From NCBI GenBank assembly GCA_050486105.1, contig JBJHCR010000014.1:1-39817 (forward strand): a DNA stretch of 39,817 bases, given 5' to 3'. Positions 8,097 to 16,495 of the stretch are shown here, piece after piece. The notes beneath the pieces were generated by a model. The model worked only from the letters and a program-made list of their open reading frames with translations, made no database searches and had not been told where the DNA came from. The position numbers and the translations under genes are program-made. How positions within the stretch are numbered: position 1 is the first letter of the stretch; every line of letters starts with the position of its first letter. This stretch comes from JAEXNA01 sp050486105 (lineage in GTDB: Bacteria > Vulcanimicrobiota > Xenobia > Xenobiales > JADMJV01).

Positions 8097-10034
8097 TTAT
8101 CCATGGTCTGAATTGCTCCAACGCCGAGTCTCAAGGCTGCTCGCCTTGGCTAAGGCGAATAGGGGATGCCAGATTAAGAGCAGCAGCAGCCACCAGAACC
8201 ATCCCCACACTTTGACCCCTTTCCTTATCGTTATTCGATAGGGAATGTCCTTGGACTTCTTGCTGAGGTCAAGCCCTTCGGCCATAGTCGTGGTTCCAGA
8301 CGTCACGTTCCACCGGATACGATAATCTCCTGATGGGATCGAGGACAATCGGACCATCTTCCTCGACTCTCCTTGACCGTAGTACCGCTCCACAGAGCGG
8401 CCAACCTTTGTCACCTTTCCGGTATTGACATTTATCAGGTCGACATCAAAATGAAGCCAACGCTCTGACAGTCCCCCTAAGGCCGCAAACTCGAAGGCCA
8501 GGTTTCCAGGTCCACTGACCTGGAATGGTACAGACTCCTGAGGAACAGCTTGTCGGAAGGTTTGGTACTTTTCAGGTGGAGTCTCATAGATCTTCCTACC
8601 CGCTCCACTCGGGCTGACTAACAGAAAGGCGACCGCTATAAAGACTACCGCCGCAAAAACTCGGAACGATTCAGCGGCGGAAGCCCAGTGAGGATTGGGC
8701 TGATTTGGAGCAACACCTTGAACCTCAGGTAGCACCTTGCTCAGACCAAACATCTCTCGAACTCGTTCGGCTTCGAGGTACTCGCCACGAACCCAAACAA
8801 AGCCGTGGTGGGAGCTTTCCAAAGAGATCAGGTGCGGAGGGGCCACGAATACGTGATTGGTGGCTTGATCGCCCACCTTGACCCTCCAATAAAATTCGCC
8901 CGCTACGCCATCAACCTTTGCCAGAGCCGTCTGAAAGTGACTGTAGCTTTTCCCTTCATATTCCAAAGGAGCCTTTCCAGGCCTATCGACCGGCATGCCT
9001 CGCCGAGTTGGCAGTCGGTCCAGAGAGTGCATCAGTGTGTAGTGGCCGTCACTGCATTCCAGCCAACGATAACCGAGTTCAGGGTTGTAAAGGAGATACT
9101 CGACCCACGGGTAGGCGACCCCTTCGTAGGTCACAGACTTCTTGAGGTATCCAAGGAGCTTGAAGGTACTGCCTTCGATGCTCGCCTCAGAGCCCAGAGG
9201 AAGCTCCACTCCCAGGCGCAGTCTCTCTCGGGTGGTTCCCTCTTTCCAGAGCACCTTGAATCGACCATCGGACAAATCGACAGCGGTACCGCAGAATTCA
9301 CAAGCCAATAGTTTCGAGCGGACTCCCCCTATCAGACTATGGGGGGCACCACAGGTGGGGCAGTTGAAGTTCTCGACGCCCGCCGCAGCGGCACCTTGAC
9401 CCTCCACCTCATCTTCGCCGCTCCTTAAGCCCACGAACTTCAAGTCTCGGAAGCTGCGATAACTGCCGAGAAACAACAGCGGAGGGAATTCTGAATAGTC
9501 GATCGTAGCGGCCTGCTCCGTAGCCGACCTCAAATCAACCGTGGTGAACGGAACATTGTTCTGGACGAGGAAGGGGATCTCTCCTTCATAGGTTACTAAG
9601 GTCGATTCCGTCTTCCCGGTGACCACAAACAGCTCTCCTTGCAAGCCGATTGTTTTCCCAAACTGAAGGTTCGCATGGTTAGGCAGAGAATCCGAAGTTT
9701 TCACCGAGCGCGACAAGAAGAACTCCCCCATGGCTTCGCCCAACCATCCTTGGCTGCCGTCAGAGTACAGCAAACACCACTCGTTCCAGAAGCCGTCGTC
9801 GTAAGCCAACTGAATACGTCCAACGACTCGAAAAGGGACCCCTTCGTTCTCACCGTGAGTTCCCACCTGTATTAGAGAACCGTCGGGTTGCAGTTCAGCC
9901 ACCTTGCCCAACAGTTCAACTTGAGCACCTTGGCGCACCAATAAGGAATTGCAGGCCTGACAAACAGCGTGGCTTGAGAATTCAGATCGAAAAGCGACTC
10001 CGCTTCCGCAGGATGGGCAGGTTACCGACAGCAC
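8097..10034 (-). CDS. DUF4178 double-domain zinc-ribbon membrane protein
   Basis: A 645-residue protein starting at GTG 10034. A zinc ribbon is formed by C6, C9, C25 and C28 and a second by C225, C228, C245 and C248. After each comes a DUF4178-like beta domain, recognisable from VPFRVVGRIQLAYDDGFWNEW (about 66-86) with YSDGSQGWLGE, and STFKLLGYLKKSVTYEG (about 289-305) with YPWVEYLLYN. Membrane segments are near 457-475 and 609-628, with about 130 beta-rich residues between them that should lie outside the cytoplasm. DUF4178 genes often sit beside spermidine-synthase-like and small membrane genes, as here. No enzymatic motif is visible; it may be a scaffold or substrate-presenting component. 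Confidence 0.82.
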   Translation of the reverse strand: MLSVTCPSCGSGVAFRSEFSSHAVCQACNSLLVRQGAQVELLGKVAELQPDGSLIQVGTHGENEGVPFRVVGRIQLAYDDGFWNEWCLLYSDGSQGWLGEAMGEFFLSRSVKTSDSLPNHANLQFGKTIGLQGELFVVTGKTESTLVTYEGEIPFLVQNNVPFTTVDLRSATEQAATIDYSEFPPLLFLGSYRSFRDLKFVGLRSGEDEVEGQGAAAAGVENFNCPTCGAPHSLIGGVRSKLLACEFCGTAVDLSDGRFKVLWKEGTTRERLRLGVELPLGSEASIEGSTFKLLGYLKKSVTYEGVAYPWVEYLLYNPELGYRWLECSDGHYTLMHSLDRLPTRRGMPVDRPGKAPLEYEGKSYSHFQTALAKVDGVAGEFYWRVKVGDQATNHVFVAPPHLISLESSHHGFVWVRGEYLEAERVREMFGLSKVLPEVQGVAPNQPNPHWASAAESFRVFAAVVFIAVAFLLVSPSGAGRKIYETPPEKYQTFRQAVPQESVPFQVSGPGNLAFEFAALGGLSERWLHFDVDLINVNTGKVTKVGRSVERYYGQGESRKMVRLSSIPSGDYRIRWNVTSGTTTMAEGLDLSKKSKDIPYRITIRKGVKVWGWFWWLLLLLIWHPLFALAKASSLETRRWSNSDHG

Positions 10035-10178
10035 CCTTTAGGCTTTTCCCCATTTCAAGAATCCCCTTGCCGAGCGAGAAAGAGATTGATCTTGCTTTGT
10101 CGAAACTGTAACATGCTGCCACATATCCGAGATACTCTGGCAACATAGACCGGATATTGTATAAGGGCGGAGGTAACT

Positions 10179-12524
10179 ATGAATACAGGCCAAGCAGGTT
10201 TCCGAATCGGTGGAGTACCGCTCAATCCAGAGAGAATCAATGCGAATTTTCTCAAGAAGATGGCAACTGCGGCTGCCAACACGGCGGTGACCGAAGGAAA
10301 AGGCGAAGCCTTGGAAGCGCTCCAGCTGTTCCAAGAGACCGGAGAACTGGAGCGTAAGGACCTCGGCCAAGTCGACCAGTTCACCAAGTCCGTCAAGGAT
10401 GAGTTCTCTAAAGACCGAAATCGCTTTTGGGATCACTGGAACGCCAACGGCCGCAATTTTCGCGACCCTGAACTCAAGAAGATCGAGAACGAGATGGGAG
10501 TTAGTGGAGAGTACCTGATCAAGGACCATAAGCTCACCACTGAACTCCGCGAGGCCTCGGCATTGAACGCCGTCCAAGCCCTTGCAGGCGGAAGCTTCGG
10601 GCCAACCGGGGTGATCGCCGGATATGCAGCCTACGCCAACGGCACGTCGTGGACCGGAGCTGCAGAACGCCGAACCGAAGAACTTTTAGGAACCTTCAAT
10701 GAGCTTCGCTCAGGTGAGTCCGGTATGACCACTGAAGGCAATAAGGTGGAGCAAGTCCACCGTGCTGAACTCTGGAAGTCCATGAACGGGATTCTCGACG
10801 ACGCCATCGAAAAAGGCAAAGCAGGTGATCCTCAGGACCTCACCTTCCAATACTATGAGTTGACCTCCCCCGACATGATTGGAAAGATGGCTGAAGCCGC
10901 CAAGTCTGGCAGCAAGACTCGCATCAACATTGATGCTGGGCGATTGTCTTTTCCTTCCAAGGATCCGGAAACCAATAAGAACTACTTTGAGGTAGACGAT
11001 ATCCCTCACAAAATGAGAACTGCCCAGCAATTCATGCAGGTTGAAGGGGCGGATATCGGAGTCTCCATCTACCCTGCCAACCGAGAGCTCGGCAACCCCA
11101 CCAATCTCATGCACCGGAAAATCCTTCGAGTTGGAGACCGAGTCCTGGCCAGCGGTATGAATGCTAACATGGGCTCTGGAGGAAACATCGACGCCGGGTA
11201 CATTGTCGAGGGTCCGGCAGCAAAGAACTTGACCGAGAATCTGGCCCGAGACATTCAAACCTCTAAGGGGGCGGGCCTCGAAGACATCTGGGGAGAGAAG
11301 CACATCCAACAGTTTAGGGATGCAGACCTAAGAGTCGGTACTCGGGGCATCACCGCCCTGCTCGATGCCATCAGTGGCCCGGAACCGGCCGGTTCACCGC
11401 TCCCCAAAGCTGAAAAGCGAGAAGATCTTGAAAAGCTGGCCGAGAAGGCTGGGCTCAACTTGAAAGACCTTCTGGATATCCCGGCCAAGGACTATAATAA
11501 GACCATCGATCAGGTGATCGCAGGTGAAACCAAAGTGAGCCTGAGTTCCGAAGGCAAGGAGCAACTCATCGGGCTGCTCGACAAGACCACGAAGTTAACC
11601 CAACAAAAGGATAACCTTAAGGCCCTCGACGACATCTCGCTTCCCAGCGGAGAAAAAGTCGGCAGCACCAGAGTTGACATCGCCGATCAGCCAACGGAAC
11701 GGGAAGCTTTGGTGCTCAACGCCATTGCAGAGGCCGACGAGTTCATCTATCTTCCAGGATTCGTAGTCACCCGAGCTGTAGCCGGAGCCATCGTTGGACG
11801 GCAGAGGCAGGCTGAGGCCGAAGGCAAAGAACTCGATATTCGGGTGATCGCCGACTCCGGTATCTATCCCCACGGAGGCACTCCCAACAGTTTCGGAGTC
11901 GATTTTCTTGAAGACAACGGTGTTCCCGTACGTTGGACCAAGCTCACTCGGACAGGCTCACACGACCGCAAAGTGCACGCTAAGCAATTGATCACCGACA
12001 AAGGTGAGGTCACCGGTTCCACCAACTTCAGCAATAAGGGTATGCGGGACAACTGGGAGACTTCGACCTACGTCCACTTCGACCCCAAGGACAAGGGCTC
12101 TGAAGAACTCCGGGAGCAAACAAAATCTCAATTCGAGCAGCTTTGGCACGAAGAAACTTACGATTTGACTTCGAAGGACCTCTCGGCTTATCGCAATCGA
12201 TTCGGCCCAGCCGTCGGAAAAGAATGGTCGGTGGAGCAAGATCGAAACCGCAACACCAAAACCATCATCACCATGCTGGAAGACTACGAAAAATCCACCG
12301 CCAAACTGGTTCAGGGAGAATTGGCCAACCCCGAGATAAATAGCCGGTATGAAGCTCTCATGAAAGAGGGTTATTCTGAGACCGACTCAGCTCTCAAGGC
12401 TCTCGAGCAGCATCATGGTCGGGACAAATTTCTCGAAATGAGGCACCAACTGCCTGAGCACGAAGCCCTGACGAAGCTGAGAGACGAAGTGCACACCTGG
12501 AAGGAACGACAAGGCTCCAAGTGA
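10179..12524 (+). CDS. Phospholipase D-like protein with two HKD motifs
   Basis: A 781-residue protein with a strong ribosome-binding site (GGAGGT) before ATG 10179. The second HKD motif is canonical: H600-A-K602, D607, then GSTNFS (613-618). The first is altered: H312-R-K314 with the aspartate one position late (D320) and SGMNAN in place of GSxN. Two such half-sites form one active site in the PLD superfamily, which includes phospholipases, cardiolipin synthases and nucleases. No signal peptide or TM helix is visible and the protein is rich in Lys, Glu and Asp, so it looks soluble and cytoplasmic, unlike cardiolipin synthase. The 300-residue N-terminus and the central region between the halves are unrecognised. 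It is divergent from the DUF4178 operon across a 144-base gap. Confidence 0.85.
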   Translation: MNTGQAGFRIGGVPLNPERINANFLKKMATAAANTAVTEGKGEALEALQLFQETGELERKDLGQVDQFTKSVKDEFSKDRNRFWDHWNANGRNFRDPELKKIENEMGVSGEYLIKDHKLTTELREASALNAVQALAGGSFGPTGVIAGYAAYANGTSWTGAAERRTEELLGTFNELRSGESGMTTEGNKVEQVHRAELWKSMNGILDDAIEKGKAGDPQDLTFQYYELTSPDMIGKMAEAAKSGSKTRINIDAGRLSFPSKDPETNKNYFEVDDIPHKMRTAQQFMQVEGADIGVSIYPANRELGNPTNLMHRKILRVGDRVLASGMNANMGSGGNIDAGYIVEGPAAKNLTENLARDIQTSKGAGLEDIWGEKHIQQFRDADLRVGTRGITALLDAISGPEPAGSPLPKAEKREDLEKLAEKAGLNLKDLLDIPAKDYNKTIDQVIAGETKVSLSSEGKEQLIGLLDKTTKLTQQKDNLKALDDISLPSGEKVGSTRVDIADQPTEREALVLNAIAEADEFIYLPGFVVTRAVAGAIVGRQRQAEAEGKELDIRVIADSGIYPHGGTPNSFGVDFLEDNGVPVRWTKLTRTGSHDRKVHAKQLITDKGEVTGSTNFSNKGMRDNWETSTYVHFDPKDKGSEELREQTKSQFEQLWHEETYDLTSKDLSAYRNRFGPAVGKEWSVEQDRNRNTKTIITMLEDYEKSTAKLVQGELANPEINSRYEALMKEGYSETDSALKALEQHHGRDKFLEMRHQLPEHEALTKLRDEVHTWKERQGSK

Positions 12525-12561
12525 GTCTAAGGTGACCGTAAGGAACGACCACCCAAACGAA

Positions 12562-12816
12562 TCAGTCGCTCTTTGACTTCCGTGACTCGTCACCCTTGGT
12601 AAGCGGCAGAAGCCTATATGGAGCTTCGCAAGTCTTATCGGTCCTATCCACAGGGCTCTTCGGAGTACTAAAGGAAGGAGGGTCGCTCGCCGGAAACGAG
12701 TCGTAGCTGGCTTCGCTCACTTCGTCCCATCTCGGTCTGGGTGGAGGCCTCAAGGATTCCGGTTTTTTCCGAGTTTCTCGATTGGCCTGGTCTGTGCTTT
12801 GTTTTTGTTTATCCAT
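12562..12816 (-). CDS. Small protein with SFPASDPPSF motif
   Basis: An 84-residue, very polar protein with no hydrophobic segment. The central stretch VSEASYDSFPASDPPSFS matches the E(A)SFPASDPP pattern of a widespread family of short bacterial proteins of unknown function. The first 30 residues are Lys/Arg/Pro rich and the protein is probably largely disordered. The ribosome-binding site upstream is weak. It lies downstream of the intron remnant and initiator tRNA on the same strand and is convergent with the PLD-like gene, 37 bases from that gene's stop. Confidence 0.7.
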   Translation of the reverse strand: MDKQKQSTDQANRETRKKPESLRPPPRPRWDEVSEASYDSFPASDPPSFSTPKSPVDRTDKTCEAPYRLLPLTKGDESRKSKSD

Positions 12817-12866
12817 AGACTCATATTAGCAACTTTGAGTCTCCAAGATTAGATACCCGAGACAGT

Positions 12867-12899
12867 GATGGCCCTATCCCCCAGGATAGGTCTGATGGC
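12867..12899. repeat. 7-bp hairpin bracketed by GATGGC repeats
   Basis: CCTATCC at 12873-12879 and GGATAGG at 12884-12890 form a perfect seven-base stem with a four-base loop. Direct repeats GATGGC lie at 12867-12872 and 12894-12899. There is no T-run on either strand, so it is not a typical intrinsic terminator. It is next to the intron remnant and may be a scar of insertion or excision. Confidence 0.35.
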
Positions 12900-12924
12900 A
12901 CACAGTTGGTCATCGAGACTACCG

Positions 12925-13077
12925 CGGTCGGGTACTTCGGTTTCCCCCCACCATACCTACGGGTCCGTATACGGCGGTTCACACAGCGGAGCCCCGCTGA
13001 CAGATGCTACCATGTAAAACACTTAGGAGCTGGCCAGGAAATACTTCCTAGGAGGCTTGCCGCGCCCGGCCCCCCAA
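12925..13077 (-). mobile_element. Group II intron 3'-end remnant (domain V visible)
   Basis: On the minus strand, bases 12977 to 12948 fold exactly like group II intron domain V: lower stem CCGCCGTA/TATGGTGG (with two G-T pairs), a two-base GG bulge on the 3' side, and an upper stem TACG/CGTA closed by a four-base loop. The sequence is close to the domain V consensus I recall for bacterial group II introns (ACCGCCGTATACGG, then CCCGTACGTACGGTGG). Downstream, TACCCGAC resembles a group II intron 3' end, but the domain VI stem is eroded. Only about 150 bases are left, with no reverse transcriptase ORF. It starts right after the T-run of the tRNA terminator, the preferred insertion site of bacterial class C introns. 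Its outer limits are estimates. Confidence 0.55.
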
Positions 13078-13107
13078 TAGAAAAAAGCCCCGTTTTCACG
13101 AGGCTTT
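13078..13107 (-). terminator. Rho-independent terminator of the initiator tRNA
   Basis: Read on the minus strand, AAAGCCTCGT and ACGGGGCTTT (13107-13084) form a ten-base stem with one T-G pair and a GAAA tetraloop, followed directly by a run of six T (13083 to 13081 plus the last stem bases). It begins four bases after the tRNA CCA end. Confidence 0.9.
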
Positions 13108-13110
13108 GTT

Positions 13111-13187
<77 letters not shown>

Positions 13188-13197
13188 ACGCCCCTGG

Positions 13198-13226
13198 AGT
13201 ATACGACGGTCCGATCTCTGTGTCAA
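13198..13226 (-). promoter_or_regulatory. Sigma70 promoter of the initiator tRNA
   Basis: On the minus strand TTGACA (13226-13221), a 17-base spacer, and TATACT (13203-13198) give an almost perfect housekeeping promoter. Transcription would start close to 13191, a few bases before the mature 5' end at 13187. The site lies just past the stop of the epimerase gene. Confidence 0.9.
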
Positions 13227-13243
13227 CAGGTTTTTCGATTTTT

Positions 13244-14197
13244 TTAGATTGAGACGGAAGTCCGAAAACTGGCCAGGGTTCGGCGAATGCCCTCAGACAG
13301 CTCGACTTCAGGTTTCCAGCCCAATCGCTTTTGCACGTATCCACAATCCAGAGCGATGCGAGATACCTCTCCTGGTCGCTCTGCCGCGTGCTCTGCTCCT
13401 CCACCGTGAGGGAGTTCAAGCGAAGCGTCTTTGACAGCCGCCTCAATGGACTGCAGCAATTGCAGAACACTGGTCTCCAACCCGGTTCCGATGTTGTAGA
13501 CCTCACCTTCGAGCTCCTCGGCCGCAAGCAGATTCGCACGGGCCACGTCTTCAACGTAAACGTAGTCTCGCGTGGCCATCCCGTCGCCAAAAATGATAGG
13601 CCGGCCCCCATTGAGTATCCGGGTTAGGAAGATCGCTACCACCCCGGCCTCTCCGTGCGGATCCTGGCGAGGGCCATAAACATTGGCATAGCGCAGAACA
13701 CTGGTCCGAAACCCATACAGCCGTGCATACAATCGGAGGTAGTGCTCAAAGGCATATTTGGAGATGCCGTAAGCCGAAAGCGGTTCAACAGCGCAGGCTT
13801 CGGATACGGGAAGTGAATCTCCAGGAGGTTCTCCGTATATGGCCCCTCCAGTGGAGGCATAGACCATTCTTCGAACCCCAGCCCGGCGGCAGTTCTCCAG
13901 CAACTGAATACCCTCAACAATGTTGGTCTGGGCGTCGAAAACGGGGTTTTCTATTGACCGCCTAACATTGATCTGAGCGGCATGATGAAAAATCGTATCC
14001 ACTCCGGTCTTGCGAAGAAAAGCTTCGGTGCAAACCTGACCTACAGTCCCCACTTCAAGCGTCACCCCAGCCGGCAGATTCTCGGGCTTGCCGGTGGAGA
14101 GGTCGTCGACCACCAACACCTGGTGACCTCCGACCTTGAGGAGTTCACAAAGATGGGAGCCAATAAAACCTGCACCTCCCGTGACCAATGCCTTCAT
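13244..14197 (-). CDS. NAD-dependent sugar-nucleotide epimerase (GalE-like SDR)
   Basis: A 317-residue extended short-chain dehydrogenase. The NAD-binding motif GGAGFIG is at 7-13 and the acidic strand end DD at 31-32. The catalytic residues are S115/T116 (YASTGGAIYG) and Y143-xxx-K147 (YGISK). RYANVYGPRQDP is the usual sugar-nucleotide binding segment. Closest by eye to UDP-glucose 4-epimerases and related nucleotide-sugar epimerases/dehydratases, which supply sugars for surface polysaccharide. ATG 14197 has GGAGAG six bases upstream and begins exactly at the Rossmann strand. The frame stays open for 59 codons upstream, with a CPVC motif, from TTG 14374; this extension is discussed separately. 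Confidence 0.87.
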   Translation of the reverse strand: MKALVTGGAGFIGSHLCELLKVGGHQVLVVDDLSTGKPENLPAGVTLEVGTVGQVCTEAFLRKTGVDTIFHHAAQINVRRSIENPVFDAQTNIVEGIQLLENCRRAGVRRMVYASTGGAIYGEPPGDSLPVSEACAVEPLSAYGISKYAFEHYLRLYARLYGFRTSVLRYANVYGPRQDPHGEAGVVAIFLTRILNGGRPIIFGDGMATRDYVYVEDVARANLLAAEELEGEVYNIGTGLETSVLQLLQSIEAAVKDASLELPHGGGAEHAAERPGEVSRIALDCGYVQKRLGWKPEVELSEGIRRTLASFRTSVSI

Positions 14198-14477
14198 GAC
14201 CATCTCTCCGTTCAGAATCGCTGCAGGACGCTTTACCACGGTCAGCAAGGAACCTCCCGTGGGATCGAACCTGAGCACCTCAGATTCCGTCAGAGTCGGA
14301 AAAAGCGACTTGGTCTCCTCGCTGATGCAGACCGGACAGTTGAGCTGTCCACCTTGAAATCGAGCATCTCTCAATAAGACCTTCCCCTAAAGCCCCTGAT
14401 GTCACAGTTTCCACCTCGACTGGTCAAGGTAGAAGACTCACGAAGAAAGAAGATCCCAATCCAGGAGAATTCGAAAA

Positions 14478-15077
14478 TTGTCCCTTCGAGAAATGATAGT
14501 CAGCTTGGGTCGTTTTCTTGAATACCGATTAGTCGGCCAAGCCGATTTCAGGATCCGTGTTCCTTTTGCCGACACTCGAACCATTGAGACCGACCTCGAA
14601 GGGAAGCTTCAACTCGACGCCGTGGTCAAGAAGTTGGAAGTCAATTTTCGGATAGTCCTCAAAAAACCGGTGCTCTTAGAGGTGAAAGCTCCTCCACCCC
14701 TTGGATGGAAGGGCTCGTATTATCACAGCGAAGGCAACCTGGGCAGATACGAAGCTCACAAATTGGGTCACGAACTCAGCCACAAGATCACTGTTCGGCC
14801 AGGCTTGCCCACCCCGGTTTTTCGAGCTATCCTGGCCCACGAACTGGTGCACGCCTGGCAGACCGAACAGAAGATTTTGGTAGGCAACGGGGCGCTTCGA
14901 GAGGGAATGGCCCGATGGGTCGAATACCACTTCCTCCAAGATACGCACCCGGAACAAGCTCAGAAATTGCTGAACGTTCGACACTTCACTTTCGGCAAGG
15001 CTATCGGCACCATCCTAAAGTACGAAGATCAGCACGGACGGGACGCCACCCTGGACTGGCTCCGAGAAACGGGATAA
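14478..15077 (+). CDS. DA1/SprT-like zinc metallopeptidase
   Basis: A 199-residue protein starting at TTG 14478, ten bases after AGGAG. The gluzincin motif HELVH is at 121-125, inside AILAHELVHAWQTE. A downstream REGMARWVEYHFL supplies a probable third ligand, E142. This spacing is like the C-terminal peptidase domain of DA1-type proteins (HExxH then EG). No signal peptide or TM is visible, so it is likely cytoplasmic. The start lies 280 bases from the epimerase start (divergent), and the stop is seven bases from the convergent DUF1290 gene. The substrate is unknown. Confidence 0.75.
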   Translation: MSLREMIVSLGRFLEYRLVGQADFRIRVPFADTRTIETDLEGKLQLDAVVKKLEVNFRIVLKKPVLLEVKAPPPLGWKGSYYHSEGNLGRYEAHKLGHELSHKITVRPGLPTPVFRAILAHELVHAWQTEQKILVGNGALREGMARWVEYHFLQDTHPEQAQKLLNVRHFTFGKAIGTILKYEDQHGRDATLDWLRETG

Positions 15078-15084
15078 TCGACCT

Positions 15085-15441
15085 CTATTTGGAGAAGCTC
15101 GACGGTCCGACGTGCGGGCGTCCAAGGAGATGGCGTCGGATGGGCCCTAAGTTTCCGAAGATCCTGATCCCAAAAGTGACTGCGGCCGCCAGGTACAAAT
15201 CCGCACCCAACACAACTCCTATCCAGGTCACTAGGACCGCTAGAAGCGCATTGACCACAAAGCCACTGGTGAAAACCAGAGCGTCAAATCGATTTTCCAT
15301 ACCTGCCCTGGTGCCGCCGATGACCGAGTCTAGACCGGCCAAGATGGCTACTGAGACATAGCGTGACAAGGACACCGGCAACTGATACGGGAGCCACATT
15401 CCGGCGACCACTCCGAGCAACAAGCCAACTAAGATCCACAT
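15085..15441 (-). CDS. sbp: DUF1290 small basic membrane protein (Sbp-like)
   Basis: A 118-residue protein with about three to four membrane helices. It matches the DUF1290/Sbp pattern closely: YVSVAILAGLDSVIGGTRAG, DALVFTSGFVVNALLA and AVTFGIRIFGNLGPIRRHLL. In Bacillus the orthologue lies upstream of ftsA and ftsZ. Here it is the last gene of the dcw series, two bases after DUF881, and meets a convergent gene, so ftsA and ftsZ are not adjacent. The biochemical role is unknown; envelope or division function is inferred from position. Confidence 0.88.
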   Translation of the reverse strand: MWILVGLLLGVVAGMWLPYQLPVSLSRYVSVAILAGLDSVIGGTRAGMENRFDALVFTSGFVVNALLAVLVTWIGVVLGADLYLAAAVTFGIRIFGNLGPIRRHLLGRPHVGPSSFSK

Positions 15442-15443
15442 AA

Positions 15444-16268
15444 CTAGCGTTCAACTCCCACAGTGGGACCAGCCTTGTCTGAGACATCTTCTTCCGCCGG
15501 AGAAGCGAATCGATAGATGAGGCTTCCCTGGTAGGCCGGAATCCGGACTTCGCGCATTCTCGAAATGACGACTTCTCCACCGTTGTTGGTTAGGTTGCTC
15601 ATGGAATCAAGAAAGCCACCCGGCATCTTGAGCCCTCCTTCAAGTTGGTCCGCATCCCCGATAGCCTTGACAATGAAGGGAGAAGCCACCCGATTGGTAT
15701 TCACCAAGACTGTTGGTCCCACACAACGTATGGAACTCCTGGTCACGATCCTCTGCTCATTGACCGACACGGCTTCGGCTCCGCTCGCCCAGAGCTCATT
15801 GACCAGCACCGATAAGTCAATATCGTGAACGATGAAATCGTAGGTGACCTCGTTATGACCTGGCTGGCGAGGAGAATCGGACAGTCGAATGACTAGACCC
15901 GGACCCTTGAGGGGGATCAGCCCTGCCTGCACCTTCGCGTTCTCAAACTGACTTAAGAGCTCGCGCTGAAGGGCCTCTCCTTGACCTAGGGTTGACTCGA
16001 TCTTGGACAATCGACTGCGGGCCTCGGCGAGTTCCTCGGAAAGAAGGTTTCGCTCGGTTTCTACGGTACGAAGTTCCGCCAAAATGTCAGATCTCTGAGT
16101 GGAATGAGGAAGTGGCGCACTGCTGGTGGAGCGAATCTGCAGCGAAATGGCTACTCCCAGAAAAAGGCTAGCAATAGCAACGGGCACCTGCCACCTTGCC
16201 ATAAGACCTTGCACCGACATCGGCGCAGGCTTGTTCAGTTCATCGCCCTCCGGCGCCATCGACTGCAT
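15444..16268 (-). CDS. DUF881 membrane protein with coiled coil (YlxW/YlxX-like)
   Basis: A 274-residue protein. One TM segment lies at about 27-44, then a coiled coil at about 58-100 (LAELRTVETERNLLSEELAE), then the DUF881 domain with GPGLVIRLSDS, VLVNELWASGAEAVSVNEQRI and PFIVKAIGDADQLEGGLKMPGG. The domain should face the cell exterior. Start ATG 16268 has AGAGG a few bases upstream. DUF881 genes commonly sit between ftsQ and sbp/ftsZ in Gram-positives, as here after ftsQ. A 227-base gap from ftsQ may hold its own weak promoter (TTGTTA, 16 bases, TTAAAC on the minus strand near 16425-16450). Confidence 0.88.
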   Translation of the reverse strand: MQSMAPEGDELNKPAPMSVQGLMARWQVPVAIASLFLGVAISLQIRSTSSAPLPHSTQRSDILAELRTVETERNLLSEELAEARSRLSKIESTLGQGEALQRELLSQFENAKVQAGLIPLKGPGLVIRLSDSPRQPGHNEVTYDFIVHDIDLSVLVNELWASGAEAVSVNEQRIVTRSSIRCVGPTVLVNTNRVASPFIVKAIGDADQLEGGLKMPGGFLDSMSNLTNNGGEVVISRMREVRIPAYQGSLIYRFASPAEEDVSDKAGPTVGVER

Positions 16269-16495
16269 CCTGTCCTCTCGAAACTCTTTCCCTAGCTGTT
16301 CTTAGCAAAACCTTGTTTGACATTTAGCTCAAGCAACAGACCACGGACTGACCGTCTTCCCAAACGACCCCGACAGAGCTAGAAGTCAGAACGCTCCCAA
16401 GACGCTCGACGGTCTTGAGTTTAACACACAGGGATCTTGCTAACAAGCGAAAGGGAGGGTCTTCTCCTGGTTGATGTGGAGAAACTTCCTAGACC

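Noticed and set aside
10131..10161. Promoter CTGGCA-17-TATAAG before the PLD-like gene
   Set aside because: The boxes are acceptable, but the start of transcription would fall inside the ribosome-binding site, leaving almost no leader; not listed as a feature.
13982..14377. 131-residue plus-strand frame over the epimerase 5' region
   Set aside because: Antisense to the Rossmann domain of the epimerase, no ribosome site, shadow composition.
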